Shown: positions 26,041 to 35,412 of the stretch, piece after piece
Layout: every line of letters starts with the position of its first letter
How positions within the stretch are numbered: the stretch's first letter is position 1
DNA from: JAHEEL01 sp942491345
GTDB lineage: Bacteria; Actinomycetota; Acidimicrobiia; Spongiisociales; UBA5794
Assembly: GCA_942491345.1 (NCBI GenBank)
Contig: CALOAN010000010.1
Span: 1 to 64,000, forward strand
Length of the DNA: 64,000 bases
Direction: 5' to 3'
The notes under the pieces: model-generated
The model's input: only the letters and a program-made list of their open reading frames with translations
The model's database searches: none
What the model was told of the DNA's origin: nothing
Made by a program: the position numbers and the translations under genes

Positions 26041-26059
26041 TTGCCCCCTCCGCGTCCGG

Positions 26060-26270
26060 GCAATTGCCCGGACGCGCCTCTCCCAGGCCGTGGTGGAGGC
26101 GAAAACCTGCTCAGTCTCTCCCACCGAAGGCGGGGGAGACGCGGCCGAGCTGATGCTCGGTCGCAGAGGGGGCTCTGGGAGCCAGCACCTTCTTGGCCAC
26201 CATCATCTACGTGGTTCGCTTCCAATCGATTCGAATCCGCGAGATCGCGGACGTCGGCTAGACAGAGCCT
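26060..26270. repeat. REP/BIME-like element, single copy
   Basis: Occupies the gap between deoD and the epimerase gene. It contains GGGGGAGACGCGGCC followed by a hairpin with arms CCGAGC/GCTCGG (26144-26161), then the constant CGCAGAGGGGGC and CTGGGAGCC blocks. It belongs to the same family as the arrays at 27117, 32170, 37070 and 52140. A hairpin at about 26287-26309 (GAGGGGC...GCCCCTC) follows just before the epimerase gene. Confidence 0.75.
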
Positions 26271-26357
26271 GATGTGAGGAATGTGAGGGGCTGCCGTCGG
26301 GCGGCCCCTCAACCGCGATTCGACAGCTGCCTACGATCCGTGACCGGGAGGACACTG

Positions 26358-27095
26358 ATGATTCCAACGATTGGCGCAACAACGACCCCGTACGTCACCA
26401 CCGACCAGATGATCGAAGTCGACCGCGCAATGATCGAGGACTACGGCATCGACCTCGTCCGAATGATGGAGAACGCGGGCCGCGCGCTCGCCCATCTTGC
26501 TCGTGCCCGCTTCCTCGCCGGCGACCCGCAGGGCCGGCACGTTGTGGTTCTCGCCGGCACCGGCGGCAACGGCGGGGGAGTCCTCGTGGCGGCCCGGCGC
26601 CTCCACAACTACGGAGCTCAGGTGACGGCACTGGTCACGAAGCCGGATGGGTGGCTGACGCCGGTTGCCCGTGATCAGCTCGCAATCCTGCGGAACATGG
26701 GTGTCACGATCGGTGGCGCCGATGACGCAGGACACGTCGCGACGGCGGATGTCGTCCTCGATGGGCTCATCGGGTACAGCCTCCGAGGTGCACCCCGTGA
26801 CGCAGCCGCAGTGCTGATCCGCTGGGCGAACGAACAGAAGGCGCCGGTGCTGTCGCTCGACGCTCCGTCCGGTATTGATGCAACAACCGGCATGGTCTTC
26901 GATCCGGTTGTGGATGCCACGGCGACGATGACGCTCGCCCTCCCGAAGGAAGGGCTGAGAAACGCGGGCATCGAGCGGAACGTGGGCGAGCTGTACCTCG
27001 CCGACATCAGCGTCCCTCCCGAGCTGTACGAACGGTTCCTCGGAATCAAAGTCCCCCCAGTCTTCGCGAAAAGCGACATCGTCCGATTGGTATAG
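26358..27095 (+). CDS. NAD(P)H-hydrate epimerase (YjeF N-terminal domain)
   Basis: 245 residues, stand-alone YjeF_N domain. It has MIEVDRAMIEDYGIDLVRMMENAGR at the start, the VVLAGTGGNGGGVLVAARRL nucleotide loop, LDGLIGYSLRG and SLDAPSGIDATTG. It interconverts R and S hydrates of damaged NAD(P)H. The ADP-dependent dehydratase domain usually fused to it in bacteria is missing and no separate gene is nearby. ATG 26358 has GGGAGG upstream; the frame is open from 26274 without a site. Confidence 0.87.
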   Translation: MIPTIGATTTPYVTTDQMIEVDRAMIEDYGIDLVRMMENAGRALAHLARARFLAGDPQGRHVVVLAGTGGNGGGVLVAARRLHNYGAQVTALVTKPDGWLTPVARDQLAILRNMGVTIGGADDAGHVATADVVLDGLIGYSLRGAPRDAAAVLIRWANEQKAPVLSLDAPSGIDATTGMVFDPVVDATATMTLALPKEGLRNAGIERNVGELYLADISVPPELYERFLGIKVPPVFAKSDIVRLV

Positions 27096-27116
27096 CTGAT
27101 GACGTGTCTTCGTCTT

Positions 27117-27826
27117 CCCCTCCACCACGAAAGTGGGGGAGGGTGCCCGAGCTGATGCGAGGGCGGGAGGGGGCGGTCTGGGAGCTTGGATCGTGAAGAT
27201 GAGGTCGGCCGCGGAGTCTGCCCCCTCCGCTGCGCTCCGGCCTGGCGGCCGGTGCTCGCGCCTCCCCCACTCCGTGGTGGAGGCGAAGACAGTCTTCGTC
27301 TCTCCCACCGTAGGTGGGGGAGACGCGGCCGGACGGAAGTCCGGGCGCAGTGGGGGCGGTCTGGGAGCTTGGATCGTGAAGATGAGGTCGGCCGCGGAGT
27401 CTGCCCCCTCCGCTGCGCTCCGGCCTGGCGGCCGGTGCTCGCGCCTCCGCCACGCCGTGGTGGAGGCGAAGACAGTCTTCGTCTCTCCCACCGTAGGGGG
27501 GGGAGACGCGGCCGGACGGAAGTCCGGTCGCCGAGGGGGCGGTCTGGGAGCCCGAATCGCGAAGATGAGGTCGCCCGCGGGGCGGCCGAGCTGGTGCTCG
27601 GTCGCCGAGGGGGCGGCCTGGGAGCTTCGATCGTGAAGATGAGGTCGGCCGCGGAGTCTGCCCCCTCCGCTGCGCTCCGGCCTGGCGGCCGGTGCTCGCG
27701 CCTCCCCCACGCCGTGGTGGAGGCGAAGACAGTCTTCGTCTCTCCCACCGTAGGTGGGGGAGACGCGGCCGGACGGAAGTCCGGGCGCAGAGGGGGCGGC
27801 TTGGGAGCCCGGACGCGACGATGAGC
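27117..27826. repeat. REP/BIME-like tandem array
   Basis: Fills the space between the convergent epimerase and zwf genes. A 183-bp unit starting at about 27181 repeats at about 27364. A partial unit of about 74 bp (27547-27620) and a further full unit from about 27621 follow. Each unit has paired palindromes: CCCCCACxxCGTGGTGG and a GGGGGAGACGCGGCC-hairpin-CGCAGAGGGGGCGG core. Hairpin arms read GGAC/GTCC at 27330, 27513 and 27770 but GAGC/GCTC at 27586. Open frames through it are an artefact of GC content. Confidence 0.85.
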
Positions 27827-27831
27827 TTGGG

Positions 27832-29292
27832 CTATGGGGCGGGGTCGTTGGCGGTCCAGGACTTGCCGCCGAGGGCGAGAGATCCGTCTCGGACGGCCGG
27901 TCCCCACGTTCCGGCGGCGTACGGGTGGAGTTTGTGCTCGTCGGCGAGCAGCTCGTCGTAGAGGCGCCATGACGCCTCGGCCTCATCCGACCGAACGAAG
28001 AGCGTCTGGTCCCCCTCGATGACATCCTGGATCAGCGCCTGGTAGGCATCGGGCAAGGCGCCGTACACGTCGTCGTGGCTGAAGCGGAGCTCCTGAGACT
28101 CGATGGTCAACGGTTCTCCCGGCGCTTTCACACTGAAGCGCAACGTGAACCCCTCGTCCGGCTGCAGCGTGATCAGGAGGACGTTCGGAGCCATATCGCA
28201 TCCATCTCGAGCTCCGTGGAAGATGCAGAGCGGTGGCGGTAGAAACGTCACGGCGATCTGCGTCAGCCGTGTGGGCAGGCGTTTCCCGGTCCGGAGATAG
28301 AACGGGACTCCCTGCCAGCGCCAGGTGTCGACATGCAGGCGAAGGCCGACAAAGGTCGGCGTGCGTGATTCGGAGTCGACTCCCTCTTCGTCCCGATAGG
28401 CAGGAACCGGCTCGTCGGCGACGAACCCGGCGTCATATTGGCCGAAGACCACGTTCTCGGCCGTGATTGGGGCGATCGCCTCGATGACCTTGACCTTCTC
28501 GTTGCGGATCTGCTCGGCGTCGAAAGAGACCGGAGGCTCCATTGCCACGAGCGTCAACACTTGCGTGAGGTGATTCTGGACCATGTCGCGCAGGGCCCCG
28601 GCCGTCTCGTAGTAGCCGGCCCTTCCGCCGATTCCGAGATCCTCGGCAACGGTGATCTCGACCGACTCCACTCGGTCACGATTCCAGAGGTGCTCGAACA
28701 TCGGGTTGGAGAATCGGAATGTGAGGACGTTCTGCACCGTCTCCTTGCCGAGGTAGTGATCGATCCGATAGACCTGGGGCTCGGAGAACCAGCGATGCAC
28801 CAGATCGTTCAATTCGTGAGCAGACGCCAGGTCGGTGCCGAACGGCTTTTCGATCACGAGTCGAGTCCACCCCGGGCTCTTGTTGAGGCCCGCCCGACCG
28901 AGGCGGTCGATCGTGCGCGGGAATACGGATGGGGGAACGGCGAGATAGAACACCCGGTTGCCGGGGAGATCGTGCGCCGATTCGATCGCGTCGATGCGTT
29001 CGGCGAGGTGATCGAGCGAATCTGCGTCGCGGTCGAGGTGCTCGAAGTACACGTTTGTGTCCGGCCACGATTCGAGGTCCGCATCGGACAGTCCTGCGTC
29101 CCTCAACGCGTCGCGAGTCCACGCCTGGTAGTCGTCGTCGTCCATTTCGCGGGAGCCGACGCCGAGGATTGCGCAGTTGTTGCCGATCTCGGTCTCGGTG
29201 ATCAGGGCGTAGATCGACGGGATCAGCTTGCGTCGAGCCAGATCGCCGGTGCCGCCAAAGATCACGAAGAGATGCCTGTGGTCGTCGGTCAT
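27832..29292 (-). CDS. zwf: Glucose-6-phosphate 1-dehydrogenase
   Basis: 486 residues. It has the N-terminal Rossmann motif VIFGGTGDLARRK, the substrate/cofactor Lys in VIEKPFG, the signature RIDHYLGKE and the conserved C-terminal DRVESVEITVAED. It oxidises glucose 6-phosphate with NAD(P)+ to the lactone, the first step of the oxidative pentose phosphate pathway. ATG 29292 has GGAGGC upstream; the longer open frame to 29673 overlaps the divergent pgl promoter and is not used. Confidence 0.94.
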   Translation of the reverse strand: MTDDHRHLFVIFGGTGDLARRKLIPSIYALITETEIGNNCAILGVGSREMDDDDYQAWTRDALRDAGLSDADLESWPDTNVYFEHLDRDADSLDHLAERIDAIESAHDLPGNRVFYLAVPPSVFPRTIDRLGRAGLNKSPGWTRLVIEKPFGTDLASAHELNDLVHRWFSEPQVYRIDHYLGKETVQNVLTFRFSNPMFEHLWNRDRVESVEITVAEDLGIGGRAGYYETAGALRDMVQNHLTQVLTLVAMEPPVSFDAEQIRNEKVKVIEAIAPITAENVVFGQYDAGFVADEPVPAYRDEEGVDSESRTPTFVGLRLHVDTWRWQGVPFYLRTGKRLPTRLTQIAVTFLPPPLCIFHGARDGCDMAPNVLLITLQPDEGFTLRFSVKAPGEPLTIESQELRFSHDDVYGALPDAYQALIQDVIEGDQTLFVRSDEAEASWRLYDELLADEHKLHPYAAGTWGPAVRDGSLALGGKSWTANDPAP

Positions 29293-29440
29293 CGCCGCCT
29301 CCGTCAGTTCGTCGTCTGGATCTTGAGCACGCTGCGCCCTGCAATCATTCCCCAGTCTGCTGTCGCGACCGTCGTTTCGGTACGCTTTCGGGAGTGAAGC
29401 ATCCACCCACCGTACCGTCCCGAAGGATCCCCTGGAGATC

Positions 29441-30085
29441 ATGATCCGCATTCTGAGAGCCGGCCCCGACCTGGCCGACGTTGCCGCCAACGTCATTGTC
29501 GAGGAACTCGAAGTCCGTATGGCGCTTCGTGGTCGCGCCTCGGTAGCCGTGTCGGGGGGTCGCACGCCGTGGCCGGTGTTCGAGAGACTGAGCGAGGCAC
29601 CGATCCGCTGGACGGCGATCGATGTGTTCCAAGTCGACGAGCGAGTGGCTCCGCCGGGAAGCGCCGATCGCAACCTGACGGGACTCGCCGAAACGCTGCT
29701 CGACCGAGTGCAGGCGATCGCCCATCCGATGCCGGTCGATGAGCCCGACCTCGAAGCCGCCGCCCATCGGTACGCCGCCGAGCTTCCATCGTCGCTCGAC
29801 GTTGTTCATCTCGGTCTTGGCGACGACGGTCACACGGCATCGCTCGTACCTTCTGATCCCGTTGTCCTGATCGAAGATCAGCTTGTGGCGATCACAGACC
29901 CCTACCGAGGCCATCGGCGGATGACACTCACCCGACCGGTGCTTGACCGGGCCGGATTGATCGTGTGGATCGTCGCCGGAGCCGACAAGGCCGAGATGGT
30001 GGAGCGACTCGTCGCCGGGGACACGTCGATCCCCGCAGGGCTCATCTCGCAGGAGCGGGCCGTATTGGTCACCGATGCGATCTGA
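29441..30085 (+). CDS. pgl: 6-phosphogluconolactonase
   Basis: 214 residues of the NagB/6PGL sugar-isomerase fold: SVAVSGGRTPWPVFERL, DVFQVDERVAPPGSADRN and LGLGDDGHTASLVP. It hydrolyses the lactone made by Zwf. The gene is divergent from zwf across 148 bp, so the two are likely controlled together. It is followed at 30114 by the converging CLC gene. Confidence 0.9.
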   Translation: MIRILRAGPDLADVAANVIVEELEVRMALRGRASVAVSGGRTPWPVFERLSEAPIRWTAIDVFQVDERVAPPGSADRNLTGLAETLLDRVQAIAHPMPVDEPDLEAAAHRYAAELPSSLDVVHLGLGDDGHTASLVPSDPVVLIEDQLVAITDPYRGHRRMTLTRPVLDRAGLIVWIVAGADKAEMVERLVAGDTSIPAGLISQERAVLVTDAI

Positions 30086-30113
30086 TGCCTCGAGCGGCGC
30101 AGACTTGTGAGGC

Positions 30114-32144
30114 TCAGACCGCGTTCGTCGGCCTCTGCCATTCGCCCGTTGAGTCGCGCGTCGGCTCCAGCAGGAAGCCGAGATCTTCGCGTGATTCTCC
30201 TGTGCCGAAGACGGTGATCGTGTCGCCGACTTCGATCACCGTTTCTCCATGCGGGATCAGCACGGACGAGCCACGGCGAATCGACACGAGGATGGCGCCC
30301 GGCGGCCAATGCACATCCTTCACCTGCCATCCGACGATCGGGGTGCCGCGCCGTACCATCGACTCGAAGAACCCTGCACCGGGCTGTGTTCTGACCTTCA
30401 CGCGGTCTCGGTAGAGCTCGCGCCCCGTCGCCAGCCCGAGGGCGTGGTGGTATGCCCGCACCACAGATTCGCGACGGAACATCCCGACCAGCCGTTGTGG
30501 ATCGTCGTCGGCAACTACCGGGAGTCTCCCGAGCCCGAGCGAAGCCATTCGCGCCAGCGCTACCGAGACGGGAAGGTCGGGTGTCACGGTGATTGGGTAC
30601 GCGGACATCTCTTCGCCAACGGTGGCTTCAGCCTCACGTCCTGCCACTCGCTCGAGATCCGTGACGCTGATGACGCCAACGAGGTCGCGATCCAGTACAA
30701 CCGGCATACCGTGGTGACGCGTTCGATCGAGGAGCGTTTCGAATTCCTCCATGGTCATTCCGGGGCTGGCGACAACGTCCACTTCGGACATCACCTCTCC
30801 GACGTCCACCGTGTCGAGGAGATCGATGTCCTCGGACTTCGGCAGGTGAATGCCCTTGCGCGCGAGGCTCATCGTGTAGGCCGACTCCGGGTGGATGCGG
30901 TCTCCGATGAGCGTGGCAAGAGCAGCGGCAAGCATGAGTGGAAGGACGAGGCCGTAGCTTCCCGTCAACTCGAATACGAGGATCACGGCGGTTAGGGGAG
31001 CCCGTGCCGTCGCCGCCAGCGCCGCTGCCATGCCGACGAGAGCAAACGCTCCGGGATCGATGCGCGAGAAGGTCCATACGGGTTCGATCAGGATGGCGAA
31101 TCCTGCGCCGACGGCTCCGCCGATCACCAGTGCGGGCATGAAGGCCCCAGCCGATCCGCCGCCCTTGCGGGTGAGGGCTGCCGTGACGGATTTCAGCGCT
31201 GCAATGATGAACAGGGCCCACCACACGAAATCGCCGGGATTGCGCAGAGCGAGGAGTTCGGTGAGGAATTGCTGGCCGGTACCAAGCGTCTCGGGATAGA
31301 GAAGACCGATGAGCCCGACGGAGACACCCATGACGATCGGGAGCGCCCACAGAGGGATCCGTGACGTGAAGCGGGCCACGCTGGTGATGTCGAGCACGCG
31401 GAGAAAGAGTGTGCCGAAAAGGACCGCGAGAACTGCAAGCAGGGCATAGAGAATCAACTGGCGCGGATCGCTGAGTTCGTAGGCAGGCGAGCGAAGGAAC
31501 GTCTCTTCGCCGACCAGGGCGTGGGTCGTGACTGCCGCCGCAACCGATGTGACGACGATGGCGCTGACATGGCGAATTGCGAATGAGCTCAGGATGACCT
31601 CGAGCGCGAACATCATGCCCGCGATCGGAGCGTTGAAGCTCGCGCCGATGCCCGCGCCTGCGCCGGCCGCAACGAGGCTCTTCACCTGATCCAGGCCGAA
31701 GCGGGTGTATCGGGCGAGCGATGAGCCGATGGCACCGCCGATCAGAACGATCGGGCCCTCTCGACCACCCGAACCGCCGGTGCCGAGAGTGGCTGCCGTG
31801 GCAATGATCTTCGACGGGACGAGGCGCGTCGCCAAGTAGCCGCCTTCGAGGTTGAGCCCGACCATCGTCTCTGCGACACCACCACCAGAGACCGCCGGTC
31901 CGAGCCATCGATTCAACAGCCATGCTGCCAGGAGACCAAGGGGGACGGAGATCAAGAAGATCCACTTCCCGAGTCCGAAGAACGAGTTGGTTTCGGACAC
32001 GGTTTGGCCCACCAACTCCATGGCCCACACGAGCACGGCCGCGCCGATACCGACGAGCACCCCAAGGAGGAGTGATGCAGCAAGGAACGCGGTGTGCCCT
32101 CTCGCCCGGAGTGCCGAGCGGATACGGGAGATCACAGTGGCCAT
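30114..32144 (-). CDS. CLC family chloride channel/transporter with CBS and RCK_C domains
   Basis: 676 residues. The CLC membrane domain covers about 1-430, with the gating-glutamate motif GGREGP and FNAPIAGMMFALEVIL. Two CBS domains (MSEVDVVASPGMTMEEFETL, EMSAYPITVTPDLPVSVALA) cover about 450-570, and an RCK/TrkA_C domain (GDTITVFGTGE) is C-terminal. The proton-path Glu of exchangers (Glu203 of E. coli ClcA) aligns with Val here, as in channel-type CLCs. ATG 32144 lacks a strong ribosome site; the upstream frame is repeat sequence. Confidence 0.88.
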   Translation of the reverse strand: MATVISRIRSALRARGHTAFLAASLLLGVLVGIGAAVLVWAMELVGQTVSETNSFFGLGKWIFLISVPLGLLAAWLLNRWLGPAVSGGGVAETMVGLNLEGGYLATRLVPSKIIATAATLGTGGSGGREGPIVLIGGAIGSSLARYTRFGLDQVKSLVAAGAGAGIGASFNAPIAGMMFALEVILSSFAIRHVSAIVVTSVAAAVTTHALVGEETFLRSPAYELSDPRQLILYALLAVLAVLFGTLFLRVLDITSVARFTSRIPLWALPIVMGVSVGLIGLLYPETLGTGQQFLTELLALRNPGDFVWWALFIIAALKSVTAALTRKGGGSAGAFMPALVIGGAVGAGFAILIEPVWTFSRIDPGAFALVGMAAALAATARAPLTAVILVFELTGSYGLVLPLMLAAALATLIGDRIHPESAYTMSLARKGIHLPKSEDIDLLDTVDVGEVMSEVDVVASPGMTMEEFETLLDRTRHHGMPVVLDRDLVGVISVTDLERVAGREAEATVGEEMSAYPITVTPDLPVSVALARMASLGLGRLPVVADDDPQRLVGMFRRESVVRAYHHALGLATGRELYRDRVKVRTQPGAGFFESMVRRGTPIVGWQVKDVHWPPGAILVSIRRGSSVLIPHGETVIEVGDTITVFGTGESREDLGFLLEPTRDSTGEWQRPTNAV

Positions 32145-32169
32145 AACCCCGTAACGGTACTCCGGTCCT

Positions 32170-32640
32170 GCCGGTTTCTCCCCTCTCCTACGAAGTGTCG
32201 GAGGGTGGCCGTGCGGAGCGAAGGCGGGAGGCGCCGGCCTGGGAGCAAAGACGCCCCCTCCGCTGCGCGCCGGCCTAGCGGCCGGTGCTCGCGCCTCCCC
32301 CACTTCGTGGGAGAGGCGAAGACCGGCCTATCCCCTTCACCGCGGAGTCGGCGAGGGTGCCCGAGCGGGGCGAGGGCGGGAGGGGGCGGCCTGGGTCTTT
32401 GTCTCCACCACGCAGTGGGGGAGACGCGGCCGGACGGGAGTCCGGGCGCAGAGGGGGCGGTCTGGGAGCCAGCATCGCGACGATGAGGTCGGTCCCCGAG
32501 GGTGGCCGTGCGGAGCGAAGGCGGGAGGCGCCGGCCTGGGTCTTCGTCTCCACCACGTAGTGGGGGAGACGCGGCCGGACGTGAGTCCGGTCGCAGAGGG
32601 GGCGGCCTGGGAGCCAGCATCGCGACGATGAGGTCCTCCG
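32170..32640. repeat. REP/BIME-like array
   Basis: Two full hairpins with GGAC/GTCC arms (about 32428-32445 and 32574-32591) plus related half-units (TGCCCGAGCGGGGCGAGGGC, CGGCCTAGCGGCCG). It lies between the divergent CLC and YwiC-like genes, so it must contain or displace their promoters. Confidence 0.8.
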
Positions 32641-32720
32641 CGTGTCTCGTGTCTCGTGTCTCGGGTCTCGGGTCTCATGTCTCGTCTCGTGTCTCGTGTG
32701 TCGGGTCTCGTATCATTCCC
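32641..32720. repeat. GAGACNN heptad array (as TGTCTCG units)
   Basis: About ten units of (G)TGTCTC / GGGTCTC in one direction, ending right at the GTG start of the YwiC-like gene. This is the same family as 37586, 39329, 57086 and 62212. Confidence 0.75.
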
Positions 32721-32722
32721 GC

Positions 32723-33556
32723 GTGAACGACGCAGCGGAACCCGGCGTGACTGAGTCCGACCGAACGGCACCGGCCGGGAGGCTGCGTTTCCGCTCAATT
32801 GCTCTTCCGACCGAGCATGGCGGATGGGGCTTCACGCTCGAGCCGATTCTCCTTGGATTGCTAGTGGCGCCGTCCGCCGCGGCATGGGGGCTGTCGGCGG
32901 CGGCACTTGGGATCTTCCTCGCGCGACGGCCCGTCAAACTCGTTTCAACCGACATCGTGCGCAGGCGTTGGCTCCCTCGATCCAGGATGGCCCTCGTCTT
33001 TGCACTGCTCTACGGGGGCCTGGCGATCGCAGGAGCGATTGGTGCCTTCTTCACGGCGGAGGGACCATTCTGGATCCCGGTCCTGGTTGCCATCCCGTTT
33101 GCTCTCATCGCGCTGCGTGCGGATGCACGGAGAATGAACCGAGCCCTGATACCGGAACTGTCGGGGTCGATTGCGATGGGTGCCACCGTGTCAGCGATCG
33201 CAGTGAGCAGCGGCTGGGATCTCGGACCGGCGTTTGGCCTTTGGCTTGTACTCGCAGCACGCGATGCCGCCGCCATCGTTCTTGTGCGCGGCCAGATCCG
33301 CCGTCTCAAAGGCCGATCGACGGGAGCGTCGACGATCTACGCGGTCCAGGCAGCGTGTGTTGGTGTGGTTGCCGTGGCCGCGATCGTGGACATCGTTCCG
33401 TGGCTTGCCGTTGTTGCGATTGCACTCGTAGGACTTGTGGCGGTGGTGTCACTCAAGCGGCCGCCGGTGGAAGCGCGCGTCATCGGCTGGACCCAGATGG
33501 GTGTGGGCCTCATGGTCGTGCTGGTCACCGCGGCGGGCGTCCACCTCGGCTGGTAG
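32723..33556 (+). CDS. YwiC-like membrane protein
   Basis: 277 residues, about eight hydrophobic helices. The opening ALPTEHGGWGFTLEPILLGLL is the hallmark of the YwiC-like family, whose function is unknown (in Bacillus it lies near nitrate/anaerobic genes). GTG 32723 is the start choice because upstream codons are pure heptad repeat; no good ribosome site is seen. It is convergent with ftcD 17 bp downstream. Confidence 0.75.
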   Translation: MNDAAEPGVTESDRTAPAGRLRFRSIALPTEHGGWGFTLEPILLGLLVAPSAAAWGLSAAALGIFLARRPVKLVSTDIVRRRWLPRSRMALVFALLYGGLAIAGAIGAFFTAEGPFWIPVLVAIPFALIALRADARRMNRALIPELSGSIAMGATVSAIAVSSGWDLGPAFGLWLVLAARDAAAIVLVRGQIRRLKGRSTGASTIYAVQAACVGVVAVAAIVDIVPWLAVVAIALVGLVAVVSLKRPPVEARVIGWTQMGVGLMVVLVTAAGVHLGW

Positions 33557-33572
33557 CGGGCAACGAGACGTC

Positions 33573-35219
33573 CTATGAGAGTCGTTCGTCGACGATGCGC
33601 AAAACGGCGGCGCCCATCTCTCGAGCCTTCGCAAGCGCGGCATCCTGTCGTTCCACGATCTCCGAACTGTCGCCTTCGAGGCCGTCGAGATTGATGCGCA
33701 CATTGAGCGACGCACCCTCGGCCGCAGCGACCGCGCAGGCCGCCGCGACGCCGGCGTCGGATACCGAATTCGGGTTGCCATCCAACGCGGTGACGAGCGC
33801 AAGTTCGAGCGCTTCGACGCAGCGTTCCAGCACGCTGAGTGGAACCAGTGTCGCTTCGAGGTTCGCGGCAGCCATGGCCGCCTCGCGTGCCGCGCGATCA
33901 TCATCCGTCTTCCTGGGCAACCGGATTGCAGCCAGCACCGCGTTGAACGCGTCGGTATCGCGGTCGACAGCGGCGAGGAACCAGTCCTTCAACGCCTGAG
34001 CGTCGCTGCCCGCCGCTTCCATCGCGGGCTTGGTCTCCTCCATACCCACTTTCGAAAACGTGAGAGAAGCGACCATCGCCGACAGGGATGCCGAAAGGGC
34101 GCCCACGAGTGCGGCGACCGATCCGCCGCCGGGCGCGGGTGAGTCTTTCGAGAGCTCATCGGCGAACGAAGCGAGGGTCTGGTGAACCAGTCCCACCGGT
34201 TCACCGCGGAAGCGGTACTCGACGATCTTCGCCGCCGGATCGAACGGTGTGATCTCGTCGAGTCCGAGTGATACCACGGCGGCTCGGACCCTGTCGTGTT
34301 CGGGAATGGCCGTCGTCCGACCCTGTGCCTCCAGGAAATAGTCCCCGGCAGCGAGCATGGCGTCGAGCGGGACGAGACCCACGATCTCGGATCCGGTCAC
34401 CCTCATGCCGCGAAGCGATGCCTCTTCCCGGCATGCCTGGAAGACCTCGTGCATGGGAGAGACTGCGGTGTCGGTGAGGTTGAGCGACACCTGGGCCCGG
34501 TCGTACTCGTCGATGTACCAGCCAACTCCCTTGACCTCCTCGAAGCGACCCGGGGCAAATACGGTCTTGCCGTGTTCGTTCTTGATGATCGTCCCGTCGG
34601 CGTCGCGAGTCGCCGTGCCGAGCGTGCGCACGGCGGACGCGACCTGATGGGCGAGCTTGCGATCAGTCGTGTTGAGGTTGACGTTGTAGGCGATGAGGAA
34701 CTGGCGAGCGCCGATCGCCGTCGCACCGGCTGACGGGTTGAAGGCGGGCCCGAAATCCGGCGCATCGGACCGCGCCGCGAGACCTTCATATTCGCCACTG
34801 CGAGCGTCGGCCAGCGAACGACGGCCGTCGAGCGCCGCGTGCTCATAGAGGTACACCGGAATTGCGAGATCTGCGCCAACACGGGCTCCGAGGCGGCGGG
34901 CTATCTCGACGCAATCGTCCAGCGTCGTGCCCTCGATCGGGACGAACGGGCACACATCGGTTGCCCCCATCCTCGGATGTTCTCCGGTGTGGCGAGACAT
35001 GTCGATCAGTTCGGCTGCTCGCGCAATGGCCCGGAATGCTGCCTCTTCGGCTGCTTCCGGCGTGCCGACGAAGGTGACGACCGTGCGATTGGTCGCAGCT
35101 CCCGGATCGACGTCGAGCAGTTCAACGCCATCCACCCCCTCGATCTCCGCAGTAATCGACGCCACAACCTCGTGGTCTCGGCCCTCGGAGAAATTCGGGA
35201 CGCATTCGACGAGTTTCAC
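33573..35219 (-). CDS. ftcD: Glutamate formimidoyltransferase / formimidoyl-THF cyclodeaminase
   Basis: 548 residues, both domains fused as in animals and some actinobacteria. The transferase domain (about 1-300) opens with VECVPNFSEGRD and has HTGEHPRMGATDV. The cyclodeaminase domain is C-terminal (about 345-548, SPAPGGGSVAALVGALSASL). It moves the formimino group of formiminoglutamate to tetrahydrofolate and releases ammonia, linking histidine breakdown to one-carbon metabolism. No hut genes are nearby. Confidence 0.92.
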   Translation of the reverse strand: MKLVECVPNFSEGRDHEVVASITAEIEGVDGVELLDVDPGAATNRTVVTFVGTPEAAEEAAFRAIARAAELIDMSRHTGEHPRMGATDVCPFVPIEGTTLDDCVEIARRLGARVGADLAIPVYLYEHAALDGRRSLADARSGEYEGLAARSDAPDFGPAFNPSAGATAIGARQFLIAYNVNLNTTDRKLAHQVASAVRTLGTATRDADGTIIKNEHGKTVFAPGRFEEVKGVGWYIDEYDRAQVSLNLTDTAVSPMHEVFQACREEASLRGMRVTGSEIVGLVPLDAMLAAGDYFLEAQGRTTAIPEHDRVRAAVVSLGLDEITPFDPAAKIVEYRFRGEPVGLVHQTLASFADELSKDSPAPGGGSVAALVGALSASLSAMVASLTFSKVGMEETKPAMEAAGSDAQALKDWFLAAVDRDTDAFNAVLAAIRLPRKTDDDRAAREAAMAAANLEATLVPLSVLERCVEALELALVTALDGNPNSVSDAGVAAACAVAAAEGASLNVRINLDGLEGDSSEIVERQDAALAKAREMGAAVLRIVDERLS

Positions 35220-35412
35220 ACGACCTCCCTTGGGCTATAGGAGCGAGGCTACCGCCCGGAAACCGAGGGCGGGCGCTTCGGGCACGACACCACCGCCCGG
35301 ACCCAGCATCGAGGTGGTTCGCTAGCCTGAATTGGGCGTTGACTGCCCACGGGTACCGGGTGCCCCGAGGTTCGTCACGGTGCCTCATCGATGGGCGAAG
35401 GAACAAGCCGGC

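Noticed and set aside
27186..27824. Long Arg/Gly-rich open frames in the repeat array, and similar ones at 32094-32620 and 37221-37913
   Set aside because: Low-complexity translations of GC-rich repeats, with no ribosome sites or conserved motifs.
27117..27826. Tandem repeats that might be a CRISPR array
   Set aside because: Units are about 183 bp, contain internal palindromes and have no unique spacers; no cas genes nearby.
27832..29673. Longer zwf starting at 29673
   Set aside because: The extra residues overlap the divergent pgl gene and lack Zwf-like features; ATG 29292 has GGAGG.
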